Assembly: GCF_001029105.3 (NCBI RefSeq)
Contig: NZ_CP011807.3
Location: 4,402,001 to 4,466,000 of the forward strand
Reading direction: 5' to 3'
DNA from: Pandoraea faecigallinarum
GTDB lineage: Bacteria; Pseudomonadota; Gammaproteobacteria; Burkholderiales; Burkholderiaceae
DNA: 64,000 bases
Shown here: positions 36,644 to 45,059 of the stretch, one piece after another
How positions within the stretch are numbered: position 1 is the first letter of the stretch
How the letters are laid out: every line of letters starts with the position of its first letter
The notes under the pieces: model-generated
What the model was told of the DNA's origin: nothing
Database searches by the model: none
The model's input: the letters and a program-made list of their open reading frames with translations, nothing else
Made by a program: the position numbers and the translations under genes

Positions 36644-38188
36644 TCAGGCGCTCAGCGCGTAGCGCCGCCGCTTCTCGACCTTGGTTTCGTGCGTCATCTC
36701 GCTGCGCCCGTCCTCGAACACCGTTTCCAGCCGTACGGTGAAGCCCCACAGCCGGGCCACGTGCTTGAGCACTTCCTCGAAGCTGTCGTCGAGCGGTTTT
36801 CGCTCGCTTTGCACGTGACGCAGCGTGAGTGACCGGTCGCCATGCAGATCGACGTGTGCGACCTGTATGTTCGGTTCGAGCTGGCTGAGGTTGTATTGCT
36901 GCGCCAGCATCTCGCGAATCTCGCGATAGCCGCTGTCGTTATGAATGGCCGTCACGCGCAGGCGGCTGTCGCGGTCGTCGTCGAGCACGGAAAACAGCTT
37001 GAGGTCGCGAATGACCTTGGGCGAAAGGAACTGCTGGATGAAACTCTCGTCCTTGAAGTTGCGCATCGCGAAGTCGAGCGTTTTCACCCAGTCGGACCCC
37101 GCGATGTCGGGGGCCCACAGACGATCTTCTTCCGTTGGCGCCTCGCACATGCGGCGAATGTCCTGGAACATCGCAAAACCGAGCGCGTACGGATTGAGCC
37201 CGCTGTAGTAGGGGCTGTCGAACGACGGTTGATAGACCACGTTCGTATGCGCGTGCAGGAACTCCATCATGAAGGCGTCGTTGACAAGTTTCTCCTTGTA
37301 GAGCTGCTGGAGAATCGTGTAGTGCCAGAACGTGGCCCATCCTTCGTTCATCACCTTGGTCTGGCGCTGCGGATAGAAGTACTGCGCCAGCTTGCGCACG
37401 ATGCGCACGATCTCGCGCTGCCACGGAGCGAGCTTCGGCGCGTTCTTCTCGAAGAAATACAACAGGTTCTCCTGCGGCTCGCCCGGAAAGGGCGGCTCGT
37501 CCGACTCCGTGGGGTCGAGGCCGTCGTCCTCATCGTCGTCGTGCAGCGCGTGATTCGGCAGCGTGCGCCACAGATCGTTGATCTGCATTTGCAGGTAATT
37601 CTCGCGTTCCTTCTGGCGCGCCTGCTCCTGGGCGAGCGACAGACGTTTGGGCCGTTTGTACCGGTCCACGCCGTAGTTCATCAGCGCGTGGCAGGAGTCG
37701 AGCAGCAACTCCACCGACTGTTCGCCGTAGCGTTGCTCGCACTCGGTAATGTAGTTCCGCGCGAACAGCAGATAGTCGACGATGGCGTCGGCGCTGGTCC
37801 ATGTGCGGAAAAGGTAATTCCCCTTGAAGAACGAGTTATGACCGTAGCTGGCGTGCGCGATGGTCAGCGCCTGCATGGTCATGCTGTTCTCCTCCATCAG
37901 ATAGGCGATGCAGGGGTTTGAATTGATGACGATCTCGTAAGCCAGCCCCATCTGCCCGCGCTTGTAACCGCGCTCGGAAGACAGGAAGTGCTTGCCGTAC
38001 GACCAGTGGTGATAGCCGATGGGCAGGCCGACGGTCGCGTAAGCGTCGAGCATCTGCTCGGCGGTAATGATCTCGATCTGATTCGGGTACGTGTCGAGCT
38101 TGAAGTCCGAGGCAATGCGCGCGATCTCGTGCTCGTAACGCTGAATCAGTTCGAACGTCCATTCCGATCCGGTGGAGATATACGCCAT
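36644..38188 (-). CDS. SpoVR/YcgB family protein
   Basis: A 514-aa SpoVR-family protein, normal length. Landmarks are MAYISTGSEWTFELIQRYEH, HWSYGKHFLSSERGYKRGQM, the AHASYGHNSFFKGN segment and MNEGWATFWHYTIL. In Bacillus, SpoVR affects spore cortex formation; in Gram-negative bacteria the gene travels with yeaG (prkA) and yeaH and is linked to stress and stationary phase. The biochemical function is not known to me. Conserved His and Asn/Glu clusters (HNSFFKGN, NEGWATFWH) suggest a metal-site-like fold. Third gene of the operon; 35 bp from yeaH. Confidence 0.94.
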   Translation of the reverse strand: MAYISTGSEWTFELIQRYEHEIARIASDFKLDTYPNQIEIITAEQMLDAYATVGLPIGYHHWSYGKHFLSSERGYKRGQMGLAYEIVINSNPCIAYLMEENSMTMQALTIAHASYGHNSFFKGNYLFRTWTSADAIVDYLLFARNYITECEQRYGEQSVELLLDSCHALMNYGVDRYKRPKRLSLAQEQARQKERENYLQMQINDLWRTLPNHALHDDDEDDGLDPTESDEPPFPGEPQENLLYFFEKNAPKLAPWQREIVRIVRKLAQYFYPQRQTKVMNEGWATFWHYTILQQLYKEKLVNDAFMMEFLHAHTNVVYQPSFDSPYYSGLNPYALGFAMFQDIRRMCEAPTEEDRLWAPDIAGSDWVKTLDFAMRNFKDESFIQQFLSPKVIRDLKLFSVLDDDRDSRLRVTAIHNDSGYREIREMLAQQYNLSQLEPNIQVAHVDLHGDRSLTLRHVQSERKPLDDSFEEVLKHVARLWGFTVRLETVFEDGRSEMTHETKVEKRRRYALSA

Positions 38189-38223
38189 GATGCGTCCTCG
38201 TTGTAGTACCGGCGGGACGGTTT

Positions 38224-39486
38224 TCAGGCCGCCTTCTTCTTGAACAGGTCGTGCAGCACCGGGTAGATTTCAGCCGCTTCCATGATGCGCTGCATTGCGA
38301 AATTCGGATGCTGCTGCTTGACCGACAGGTATTCGTTCCACAGGTTCTGCGGCTCGGCGCTCGCCACCTCCACGTAGGCGAAATACTGCACCGCCGGCAT
38401 GATCGACTGCATCAGAATATCGCGACAGATCGGCGAGTCCCCGTCCCAGTTGTCGCCGTCCGAAACCTGCGCGCCGTAGATATTCCAGTCGCTGGGCGAA
38501 TACCGGTCGGCAATGATGTCGTTCATCAGCTTGAGCGCGCTGGACACCACCGTGCCGCCCGATTCGCGCGCGTAGAAGAAGTCGTCTTCGTTGACTTCCT
38601 TCGCGGTCGTATGGTGACGGATGAGCACGAGGTCGATGCGCTCGTAGTTATGCCGCAGGAACAGGTAGAGCAGCATGAAAAAGCGTTTGGCCAGATCCTT
38701 GCGGCTTTGGTCCATGGAGCCGGAAACGTCCATCAGACAGAACATGACGGCCTGCGCCTGCGGGCGCGGCTGCATGATCCGGTTCGAATACCGCAGATCG
38801 AGCTTTTCGATGTATGGAATCGCCTCGACGCGCGTACGCAGATGCGTAATCTCGTGCGCCAGCGCCAGCGCACGGGGCGACGTGTCGCCTTCCCGTGAGA
38901 CGATGTCCGCATACTCGGCCTCCAGTTCGCGCAACTGCTTGCGATAGGGCGCGGTGAGCGCGATGCGGCGGCCCAGCGAGCTGCGCATCGTGCGAATGAC
39001 GTTGAGGTTCGACGGCGTACCGTCGATGGAATAGCCCGCACGAACCTTGCGGAACTCCGGAATCTGCGCGAGCCTGCGCTTGGCAAGGTCGGGCAGCGCC
39101 ATGTCTTCGAAGAAAAATTTCAGGAACTCCTCCCGCGAGAGGTTGAAGACGAAATCGTCCTCGCCCTCGCCCGAGTCGCTGGCGCGGCTGCCGCCGCCGC
39201 CCGCGCCCGATGGCGGACGCTCGAAGTTGTCGCCCACCACGAACTCCCGATTGCCGGGATGTACCATCTCCCGCCGCCCGCCGGGTCCGTGGTGGAACAA
39301 TGGCTCCGAAATGTCCTTCACCGGGATCGAGACCTGTCCGCTGCCATCGATATCGGTAATCTTGCGCCCACCCACCGCCTTCGCTACCGCGCGACGAATC
39401 TGATCGCGGTAGCGCTTGATGAAGCGCTGCTGATTGATGGCGCTTTTGTTCTTGCCGTTTTGCCGTCTGTCGATGATTGCTGACAT
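38224..39486 (-). CDS. yeaH: YeaH/YhbH family VWA-like protein (DUF444)
   Basis: A 420-aa DUF444 protein. Residues 1-110 are basic then Gly/Ser/acid-rich (SGAGGGGSRASDSGEGEDD), and the core carries a von Willebrand A-type MIDAS motif D253-V-S-G-S257 in CLMDVSGSMDQSRKDLAKRF. The family always accompanies the PrkA kinase/AAA+ protein and SpoVR. A MIDAS protein next to an AAA+ ATPase resembles the MoxR-VWA chaperone pairs, an inference. Second gene of the operon. Confidence 0.95.
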   Translation of the reverse strand: MSAIIDRRQNGKNKSAINQQRFIKRYRDQIRRAVAKAVGGRKITDIDGSGQVSIPVKDISEPLFHHGPGGRREMVHPGNREFVVGDNFERPPSGAGGGGSRASDSGEGEDDFVFNLSREEFLKFFFEDMALPDLAKRRLAQIPEFRKVRAGYSIDGTPSNLNVIRTMRSSLGRRIALTAPYRKQLRELEAEYADIVSREGDTSPRALALAHEITHLRTRVEAIPYIEKLDLRYSNRIMQPRPQAQAVMFCLMDVSGSMDQSRKDLAKRFFMLLYLFLRHNYERIDLVLIRHHTTAKEVNEDDFFYARESGGTVVSSALKLMNDIIADRYSPSDWNIYGAQVSDGDNWDGDSPICRDILMQSIMPAVQYFAYVEVASAEPQNLWNEYLSVKQQHPNFAMQRIMEAAEIYPVLHDLFKKKAA

Positions 39487-39513
39487 GGTGGCCCCGATTG
39501 GTTGCTACGGTTG

Positions 39514-41436
39514 CTACGAGGATTTGCGCACGCGCAGATACCATTCCACGAGCAGGCGAACCTGCTTCGGGGTATAGCCCTTTTCCACCATCCGGTTGAC
39601 GAAGTTGGCGTGCTTTTCCTGATCCTCCTTGGACGACTTCGCATTGAAAGAAATCACCGGCAGCAGATCCTCGGTGGTCGAGAACATGCGCTTCTCGATG
39701 ACCGCGCGCAGCTTTTCGTAACTCGTCCAGAGCGGATTCTTGCCCGCGTTGTTGGCGCGCGCACGCAGAACGAAGTTGACGATCTCGTTGCGGAAGTCCT
39801 TCGGATTGGTAATCCCGGCCGGTTTCTCGACTTTCTCCAGTTCGTCGTTGAGCGCCGTGCGATCCAGAATTTCGCCGGTGTTCGGGTCACGATATTCCTG
39901 ATCCTGAATCCACAGATCCGCGAAGTTCACATAACGATCGAAGATGTTCTGACCGTACTCGGAATACGACTCGAGATAGGCGGTCTGAATCTCCTTGCCG
40001 ATGAACTCGACGAAGGGTGCGGTCAGATACTCCTTGATGTAGGCCAGATAGCGCTTCTCGACTTCGCCCGGATACTGCTCGCGCTCGATTTGCTGTTCGA
40101 GCACGTACAGCATGTGCACCGGGTTGGCCGCGACTTCGGTGTTATCGAAGTTGAAGACTTTCGAGAGCACCTTGAAGGCAAAACGCGTGGACATGCCCGT
40201 CATCCCTTCGTCCACCCCGGCGTAGTCGCGGTATTCCTGATACGACTTGGCCTTCGGATCGATGTCCTTGAGGTTTTCACCGTCGTAGACACGGACCTTG
40301 GAGAAGATGTTGGAGTTCTCGGGCTCTTTCAGCCGGGTGAGCACTGCAAACTGAGCCAGCATCTTGAGCACGTTCGGCGCGCGCGGTGCATTGGCGAGCG
40401 AACTGTTCTTCACCAGTTTCTCGTAGATCTTTACCTCGTCGGTCACGCGCAGGCAGTACGGCACCTTTACGATATAGATACGGTCGAGGAAAGCTTCGTT
40501 GTTGCGGTTGCCCTTGAAACTTTGCCACTCCGCTTCGTTCGAGTGGGCGAGCACGATGCCGTCGAACGGAATCGCGCCGAACCCTTCCGTTCCCTTGTAG
40601 TTGCCTTCCTGTGTCGCGGTCAGCAACGGGTGGAGCACCTTGATCGGCGCCTTGAACATTTCGACGAATTCGAGCAGGCCGCGGTTGGCCAGGCACAGCC
40701 CCCCGGAGTAGGAATAGGCGTCGGGATCGTCCTGCGGATATTCCTCGAGTTTGCGGATATCGACCTTACCGACCAGCGACGAGATGTCCTGGTTGTTTTC
40801 GTCCCCCGGCTCGGTCTTGGCAATGGCGATTTGTTGCAGCACGGACGGCCGCACCTTCACCACACGGAACTTCGTGATGTCGCCGTTGAATTCATTCAGA
40901 CGCTTGGTGGCCCATGGAGACGGAATCGTATTCAGATACCGTATCGGGATGCCGAAGTCCTCTTCCAGAATCTTGCCGTCTTCCTCGGGCGAGAACAGAC
41001 CCAGAGGCGACTCGTGCACTGGCGATCCCTTCAGGCAATAGATGGGCACGTCCTCCATCAACGCCTTGAGCTTCTCGGCCAGCGACGACTTGCCGCCGCC
41101 CGGAGGCCCGAGCAGATAGAGAATCTGCTTGCGCTCTTCGAGTCCCTGTGCGGCGTGTTTGAAGAACGAGACGATTTGCTCGATCGTGTCTTCCATGCCG
41201 TAGAAGTCACGGAAGGCGGGATAGATCTTGATGATCTTGTTGGAGAACAGCCGCGAGAGTCGCGGGTCGTGATGCGTATCGATCAGCTCAGGCTCGCCGA
41301 TCGCGCGCAACATGCGCTCGGCTGCCGTTGCATACGCAGTCGAGTCCTTCTTACAGATCTCCAGATATTCCTGGATGCTGTATTCCTCTTCCTTGCGTGC
41401 TTCGAAACGTGTCGTGTAGTGGCTGAAAATATCCAT
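39514..41436 (-). CDS. prkA: PrkA/YeaG serine kinase with AAA+ domain
   Basis: A 640-aa cytoplasmic protein. The N-terminal AAA+ module has Walker A GPPGGGKSS (110-118); the C-terminal PrkA region carries the serine-kinase-like fold. Family landmarks: MDIFSHYTTRFEARKEEEYS, CLKGSPVHESPLGLFSPEED and DRIYIVKVPYCLRVTDEVKI. E. coli YeaG is induced by nitrogen starvation and stationary phase and promotes stress survival. Start at the ATG 41436, preceded by GGGGTGAGG; a GTG three codons earlier overlaps it. First gene of prkA-yeaH-spoVR. An IS5-type element begins 58 bp upstream, so the native promoter may be displaced. Confidence 0.96.
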   Translation of the reverse strand: MDIFSHYTTRFEARKEEEYSIQEYLEICKKDSTAYATAAERMLRAIGEPELIDTHHDPRLSRLFSNKIIKIYPAFRDFYGMEDTIEQIVSFFKHAAQGLEERKQILYLLGPPGGGKSSLAEKLKALMEDVPIYCLKGSPVHESPLGLFSPEEDGKILEEDFGIPIRYLNTIPSPWATKRLNEFNGDITKFRVVKVRPSVLQQIAIAKTEPGDENNQDISSLVGKVDIRKLEEYPQDDPDAYSYSGGLCLANRGLLEFVEMFKAPIKVLHPLLTATQEGNYKGTEGFGAIPFDGIVLAHSNEAEWQSFKGNRNNEAFLDRIYIVKVPYCLRVTDEVKIYEKLVKNSSLANAPRAPNVLKMLAQFAVLTRLKEPENSNIFSKVRVYDGENLKDIDPKAKSYQEYRDYAGVDEGMTGMSTRFAFKVLSKVFNFDNTEVAANPVHMLYVLEQQIEREQYPGEVEKRYLAYIKEYLTAPFVEFIGKEIQTAYLESYSEYGQNIFDRYVNFADLWIQDQEYRDPNTGEILDRTALNDELEKVEKPAGITNPKDFRNEIVNFVLRARANNAGKNPLWTSYEKLRAVIEKRMFSTTEDLLPVISFNAKSSKEDQEKHANFVNRMVEKGYTPKQVRLLVEWYLRVRKSS

Positions 41437-41491
41437 ATGCCTCACCCCGCTTCATCGGAAAACATCGCGACGCGATGCCCGCTCTGTTGCC

Positions 41492-41494
41492 TAA
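41492..41494. repeat. Left target-site duplication of the IS (TAA)
   Basis: TAA immediately precedes the left terminal repeat and is matched by TAA at 42344-42346 on the right; the base before each is also C, so CTAA is possible. IS5-family elements commonly duplicate such short TA-rich targets. Confidence 0.75.
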
Positions 41495-41536
41495 GAACGT
41501 GTTTGCGATCTTCTGGTCATCCCTGATAATTCGAGG

Positions 41537-41893
41537 ATGACGAGAAAGAAATACGCGAGTGACATAAGCCGAGAGAAGTTCTCGGAGATCGAGCCGCTGT
41601 TGCGCAGCGTGCGCCGGCGCACGAAGCCCACGACGGTGGACTTGTACGAGGTGTTTTGCGCGGTGCTGTATCTGTTGCGTACAGGTTGCCAATGGCGCTT
41701 CTTGCCCAGCGAGTTTCCCAAGTGGCAAACCGTCTACGCGTATTTCAGCAAATGGAGTCAGCCTGACCAGCACGGCGTGAGCGTGCTGGAGCAGGCACTC
41801 AAAAAATCAGGTTGGCGCGGCGCGCACAAGACAGGGACGCAGCGCCAGCACGACGTTCTTGATCGTGGACGCGCAGAGCGTGAAGAACACTGA
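41537..41893 (+). CDS. IS5-family transposase, N-terminal frame (orfA)
   Basis: 118 codons from MTRKKYASDISREKF. The N-terminal DUF4096-like DNA-binding part reads LRTGCQWRFLPSEFPKWQTV and is typical of the IS427 group. Real homology ends near KKSGWRG (about residue 95), where the A6 run at 41801-41806 lies; the following residues are out of frame. The catalytic domain continues in the next frame, so this half alone is not a transposase. Confidence 0.85.
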   Translation: MTRKKYASDISREKFSEIEPLLRSVRRRTKPTTVDLYEVFCAVLYLLRTGCQWRFLPSEFPKWQTVYAYFSKWSQPDQHGVSVLEQALKKSGWRGAHKTGTQRQHDVLDRGRAEREEH

Positions 41894-42335
41894 CACGGCA
41901 GCGCATAAGGGTTATGACGCGGGCAAGAAGGTGTCGGGCATCAAGCGTCATATTGCCGTAGACACGCAGGGCTTGCCGCACGCCGTGGCGGTAACCACTG
42001 CCGAGGTGACCGATCGCAAAGGAGCGTTGCTGGCGTTCGAGCACGGCAAGCCTCGCTTGGGACAGGTGCAAAGTGTGCTGGTCGATGGCGGTTACGTGGG
42101 CGAACCCTTCGCGCAGGGCGTGCGCGAGATCTTGGGCGAGCGGGTCACGGTGCAGATCGCCAAACGCAGCGAACTGCATACTTTCAAGGTCCTGCCGCAG
42201 CGTTGGGTCGTCGAGCGCAGTTTCGCCTGGCTGGAGAAGAACCGGCGCTTATGGAAGAACTGTGAGCGTTTGCTCAACACCAGCTTGCAGTTTGTCCATC
42301 TCGCCTTTTTGGCACTGCTGCTCAGGAGATCGTAA
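41859..42335 (+). CDS. IS5-family transposase, catalytic frame (orfB)
   Basis: The DDE catalytic half: first Asp in LIVDAQSVKNTDTA, second in VLVDGGYVGEPF, Glu in RWVVERSFAWLEKNRRLW, all intact. The frame lies at +1 relative to orfA. Homologous sequence continues upstream of the TTG at 41859 (in frame from the A6 run at 41801, reading VGAARTRQGRSASTTF), so translation most likely enters by frameshifting or transcriptional slippage at the A-run instead of starting at 41859. Confidence 0.85.
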   Translation: MIVDAQSVKNTDTAAHKGYDAGKKVSGIKRHIAVDTQGLPHAVAVTTAEVTDRKGALLAFEHGKPRLGQVQSVLVDGGYVGEPFAQGVREILGERVTVQIAKRSELHTFKVLPQRWVVERSFAWLEKNRRLWKNCERLLNTSLQFVHLAFLALLLRRS

Positions 42336-42343
42336 ACCGGCTC

Positions 42344-42346
42344 TAA
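42344..42346. repeat. Right target-site duplication of the IS (TAA)
   Basis: Matches the TAA at 41492-41494, directly outside the right terminal repeat. Confidence 0.75.
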
Positions 42347-43247
42347 GACCCGGATGACTGCGCAATGGTTTCGACCTGGCTCACTGCATGCCGGAGCGAC
42401 TGACGCGAAACCTTTCGCACTGTCCCCTCCCTCACATGAACGACTCAAAATCGGTTTAGGTTGACTTTAAACTTGTCCGTGAAAATTGCAACCGTTAACT
42501 CATCATATGCACAAACAAAAAAACTGTCGCTAGATATTTGCCGCATCGCTAACCATTCTTGATAACCCGCATGCGGCAAGGGTTTCCGCCACATCTACGC
42601 AATGCGCACGTCACACGAGACATGTCGAAAGTCGAGCGACTTTTGGAGTCTTCACCCACGCACAGCGCACTCGGGTTTGCCTGCATCGAAAGACGTTTCG
42701 ACTTCTCTCCAATTTATTACGGAATCCTATTTATCATGGAAAATATCGCAGTCGTATCCGAACCACGGTGTGCGAAGTTTTTGGGAAAAAAAGCGGGCGG
42801 CCCGACGACGTCGACGAAGCCGAAGACGTGGGCGCGATACGAGTGCTTTCCTGTCGAGGCGTCGCGACTGCGCAAAGTCGCGAAGGTCGTGCGAACGACA
42901 TGTAGCGACACATGATCGCCGCAAGCGGAAAGTCGACGACGGACGGCTGTCTGAACGGACTACCTCCTCCTTGCAAATCGCCGATCTCTGGAATGAAGCG
43001 AACAACGTGCCAGACGATCAGCCTTGAAAGCATGTTACGCCGGTTCACCGAAATGTGCTGCGCGGAATATGTAACGTGTTGTGAGCCGCCGCGCCGCCCG
43101 GCCAGGGTTCGAACGACAACCGCTGCCGCCCGGTCGATTCGTGCAATAATGCAACCTTGTTGCATTTAGGGCGCATCTGCACATAGCGCCACGCAGCGCC
43201 GCACAGCGGTTCCGTGGCTTCGCACCCGTGCGTCACCCGACTTTTCC
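42347..43247. other. Gene-poor interval between the IS and the metal importer operon
   Basis: About 900 bp with lower GC in 42440-42560 and 42680-42780. Plus- and minus-strand open frames exist but are basic, low-quality and lack ribosome-binding sites or recognisable domains. The segment next to the IS probably carries the former prkA promoter; the end near 43148 carries the importer's operator candidate. Confidence 0.6.
43148..43166. promoter_or_regulatory. 19-bp palindrome, candidate Zur/Fur-family operator
   Basis: AATGCAAC-CTT-GTTGCATT, two perfect 8-bp arms around three bases, 81 bp upstream of the first gene of the metal importer. The size and symmetry fit a Fur-superfamily regulator such as Zur, but the motif identity is inference. 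Confidence 0.62.
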
Positions 43248-43370
43248 ATGATTCGCTTCTCTGTTTGGCTCTACCGTCTCGCTGGCTGGGAACGCACGGC
43301 ACTTACGCTGCTCGTGCTCGTCCCACTCTGGGCGCTCGTTTTTTGGGCGCTGAAAGGGGTCGCCCAGTGA
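43248..43370 (+). CDS. 40-residue membrane protein leading the metal ABC operon
   Basis: Reads MIRFSVWLYRLAGWERTALT followed by LLVLVPLWALVFWALKGVAQ. One hydrophobic helix spans about residues 18-36 with a basic N-terminus. Its TGA stop overlaps the GTG start of the ABC ATPase gene (GTGA), a sign of translational coupling. No family recognised. The ribosome-binding site is weak. The coupling and clean composition make it likely to be real. Confidence 0.65.
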   Translation: MIRFSVWLYRLAGWERTALTLLVLVPLWALVFWALKGVAQ

Positions 43371-44176
43371 TCGGCTGCCAGGATCTCTCGGTCCGTTTCG
43401 GGCCGAACGTCGCACTCGAAGGCGTAAGCGCGACATTCGCCCCGGGCGTACTCTCGGCGGTGGTCGGCCCCAACGGCGGCGGCAAGACGACCTTGCTGCG
43501 CGCGCTTGCGGGATTGCAAAAGGTCTCGACAGGCCATGTCGTGTGCGACGGGCCGGCGGCCTATCTGTCTCAGCGGCCCGAAACCGATCACCGTTTCCCG
43601 ATGTGCGTGGAAGAGTACGTGCTCACCGGCACGTGGCGACGCACGGCAGACGCACGGCGTGTTGGGCGCGACGAGTTCGATCGCGCCATCGACGCCCTCG
43701 CCCGTGTCGGCCTGGCCGACAAACGCATGCAGGCGCTGGAAGTCTTGTCCGGCGGTCAATGGCAGCGCGCCCGCTTCGCCCGGCTGATCGTCGAAGACGC
43801 CCCGATCGTTTTGCTCGACGAACCGCTGACCGGCATCGATGTGCCCTCCGCGGAACTGTTGCTGGCTTTGCTGGATCAATGGCGCAACGAAGGCCGCACC
43901 GTCGTGACGGTGCTCCACGACTTGCCGCTCGTGCTCGAACGCTTCGCCCATGTGGCCGTGATGGCCGGACGGCTGGTGGCCTCGGGCACCCCGGCAGACT
44001 GCCTGCACAGCGGCTTCCCGTCGACGGAGCGGGCGGGCGGCGGCACGTTCTCCGGCCTGTCGGGCGCCGGCGGGTACACCGCATTCGCGGCCGGGCAGCC
44101 GTCACTGCCGTTGCCGGCGTCGCCACCGCCACAGACACCGCGCCCTGCCGGCTCCGTCACGGGAGGCCGCCAGTGA
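43367..44176 (+). CDS. Zinc/manganese-type ABC transporter ATPase
   Basis: A 269-aa ATPase of the metal-cation importer (ZnuC/MntB-like) class. Walker A GPNGGGKTT, Q-loop LSQRPETDH (about 65-75), signature LSGGQWQRARFARL and Walker B PIVLLDEPLTGID are intact. A variable Gly/Pro/Ser-rich tail (about 220-269) follows. The GTG start overlaps the stop of the 40-residue gene, and its own stop overlaps the GTG of the permease. The ORF extends upstream to 43214, but homology begins at residue MIGCQDLSVRFG. Confidence 0.9.
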   Translation: MIGCQDLSVRFGPNVALEGVSATFAPGVLSAVVGPNGGGKTTLLRALAGLQKVSTGHVVCDGPAAYLSQRPETDHRFPMCVEEYVLTGTWRRTADARRVGRDEFDRAIDALARVGLADKRMQALEVLSGGQWQRARFARLIVEDAPIVLLDEPLTGIDVPSAELLLALLDQWRNEGRTVVTVLHDLPLVLERFAHVAVMAGRLVASGTPADCLHSGFPSTERAGGGTFSGLSGAGGYTAFAAGQPSLPLPASPPPQTPRPAGSVTGGRQ

Positions 44177-45048
44177 GCGCACTGCCCGAACTGATTGTCG
44201 GCCCGTTCGCGGAGTTCGACTTCATGCGGCACGCCCTCGTCGGCAGTCTGGCGCTATCGCTCGGCTGTACGCCCGTCGGGGTGTTTTTGCTGCTGCGCCG
44301 CATGAGCCTGATGGGCGATTCGCTCTCGCACGCCGTGTTGCCGGGCGCGGCCGTCGGCTATCTGATCGGCGGCCTGTCGCTGCCATGGATGGCCGGAGGC
44401 GGCATGGCGGCGGGTCTGCTCGTCGCCATGCTCGCCGGGCTGTCGAGCCGGCGCACACGGCTGGACGAAGGCGCGTCGTTCGCCGGGTTCTATTTGTTGG
44501 CGCTCGCGGGCGGCGTGGTGATCGTGTCGAAGTGGGGGAACAGCGTCGACCTGATGAACCTGCTGTTCGGCTCCGTGCTGGCAGTGGACGACCCCTCGTT
44601 GATCCTCGTGGCCGCGATCACCACGGTGACGTTGCTCTGGTTCGGCTGGCACTATCGCGGCCTGGTGCTCGACAGCGCCGACCCGACATTCCTGGGCCAG
44701 GGCCGCTCCCAGGGCAAGGGAATGAGCGTGATGCGCTATCACCTCGGCTTTACCGTGCTGACGGTGATGAACCTCGTTGCCGGCTTTCAGGCCATGGGCA
44801 CGCTCATGGCCGTAGGGCTGATGATGCTTCCGGCGGCCACCGCACGGCTCGTCGCCCGCACCTTGCCCGGCATGCTGCTGGCCGCGTGGCTGGTCGCAAG
44901 CGCCTCGAGCGTGATCGGGTTGCTGATTTCGTACTATCTGGCCTGCCCTTCCGGGCCGGCCATCGTTTTGACGGCAGGCGTGGCCTATTTGAGCGCGCTG
45001 CTTGTTTCGCCGGGCACTACCGGTACTGCAAAGGCTTCGGCGCTTTAA
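44173..45048 (+). CDS. Zinc/manganese-type ABC transporter permease
   Basis: A 291-aa ABC-3 family permease with about eight helices. Family segments: FMRHALVGSLALSLGCTPVG, LLLRRMSLMGDSLSHAVLPG and NLVAGFQAMGTLMAVGLMML. GTG start, four-base overlap with the ATPase gene. It forms the homodimeric membrane channel of the metal importer. Confidence 0.9.
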   Translation: MSALPELIVGPFAEFDFMRHALVGSLALSLGCTPVGVFLLLRRMSLMGDSLSHAVLPGAAVGYLIGGLSLPWMAGGGMAAGLLVAMLAGLSSRRTRLDEGASFAGFYLLALAGGVVIVSKWGNSVDLMNLLFGSVLAVDDPSLILVAAITTVTLLWFGWHYRGLVLDSADPTFLGQGRSQGKGMSVMRYHLGFTVLTVMNLVAGFQAMGTLMAVGLMMLPAATARLVARTLPGMLLAAWLVASASSVIGLLISYYLACPSGPAIVLTAGVAYLSALLVSPGTTGTAKASAL

Positions 45049-45059
45049 GAGAGGGAAAC

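Larger units (their letters stand above)
41495..42343 (+). mobile_element. IS5-family (IS427-group-like) insertion sequence
   Basis: An 849-bp element with imperfect 17-bp terminal inverted repeats: GAACGTGTTTGCGATCT on the left and, read inward from the right, GAGCCGGTTTACGATCT (13 of 17 match). TAA is duplicated at both ends. It carries two overlapping reading frames that together encode a DDE transposase. It lies in the intergenic region upstream of prkA, transcribed away from prkA. The element is complete, suggesting a relatively recent insertion. Confidence 0.9.

Noticed and set aside
36214-41436. Sporulation locus
   Set aside because: SpoVR and PrkA names come from Bacillus; in Gram-negative bacteria the genes are stress-related and nothing else sporulation-like is present.
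39502-41526. 674-codon plus-strand frame opposite prkA
   Set aside because: Antisense shadow; prkA is strongly conserved and has Walker A and family segments.
42559-43027. Overlapping 118- and 141-codon plus-strand frames beside the IS
   Set aside because: Arg/Ser-rich, no ribosome-binding site, no domain, and mutually overlapping in different frames.
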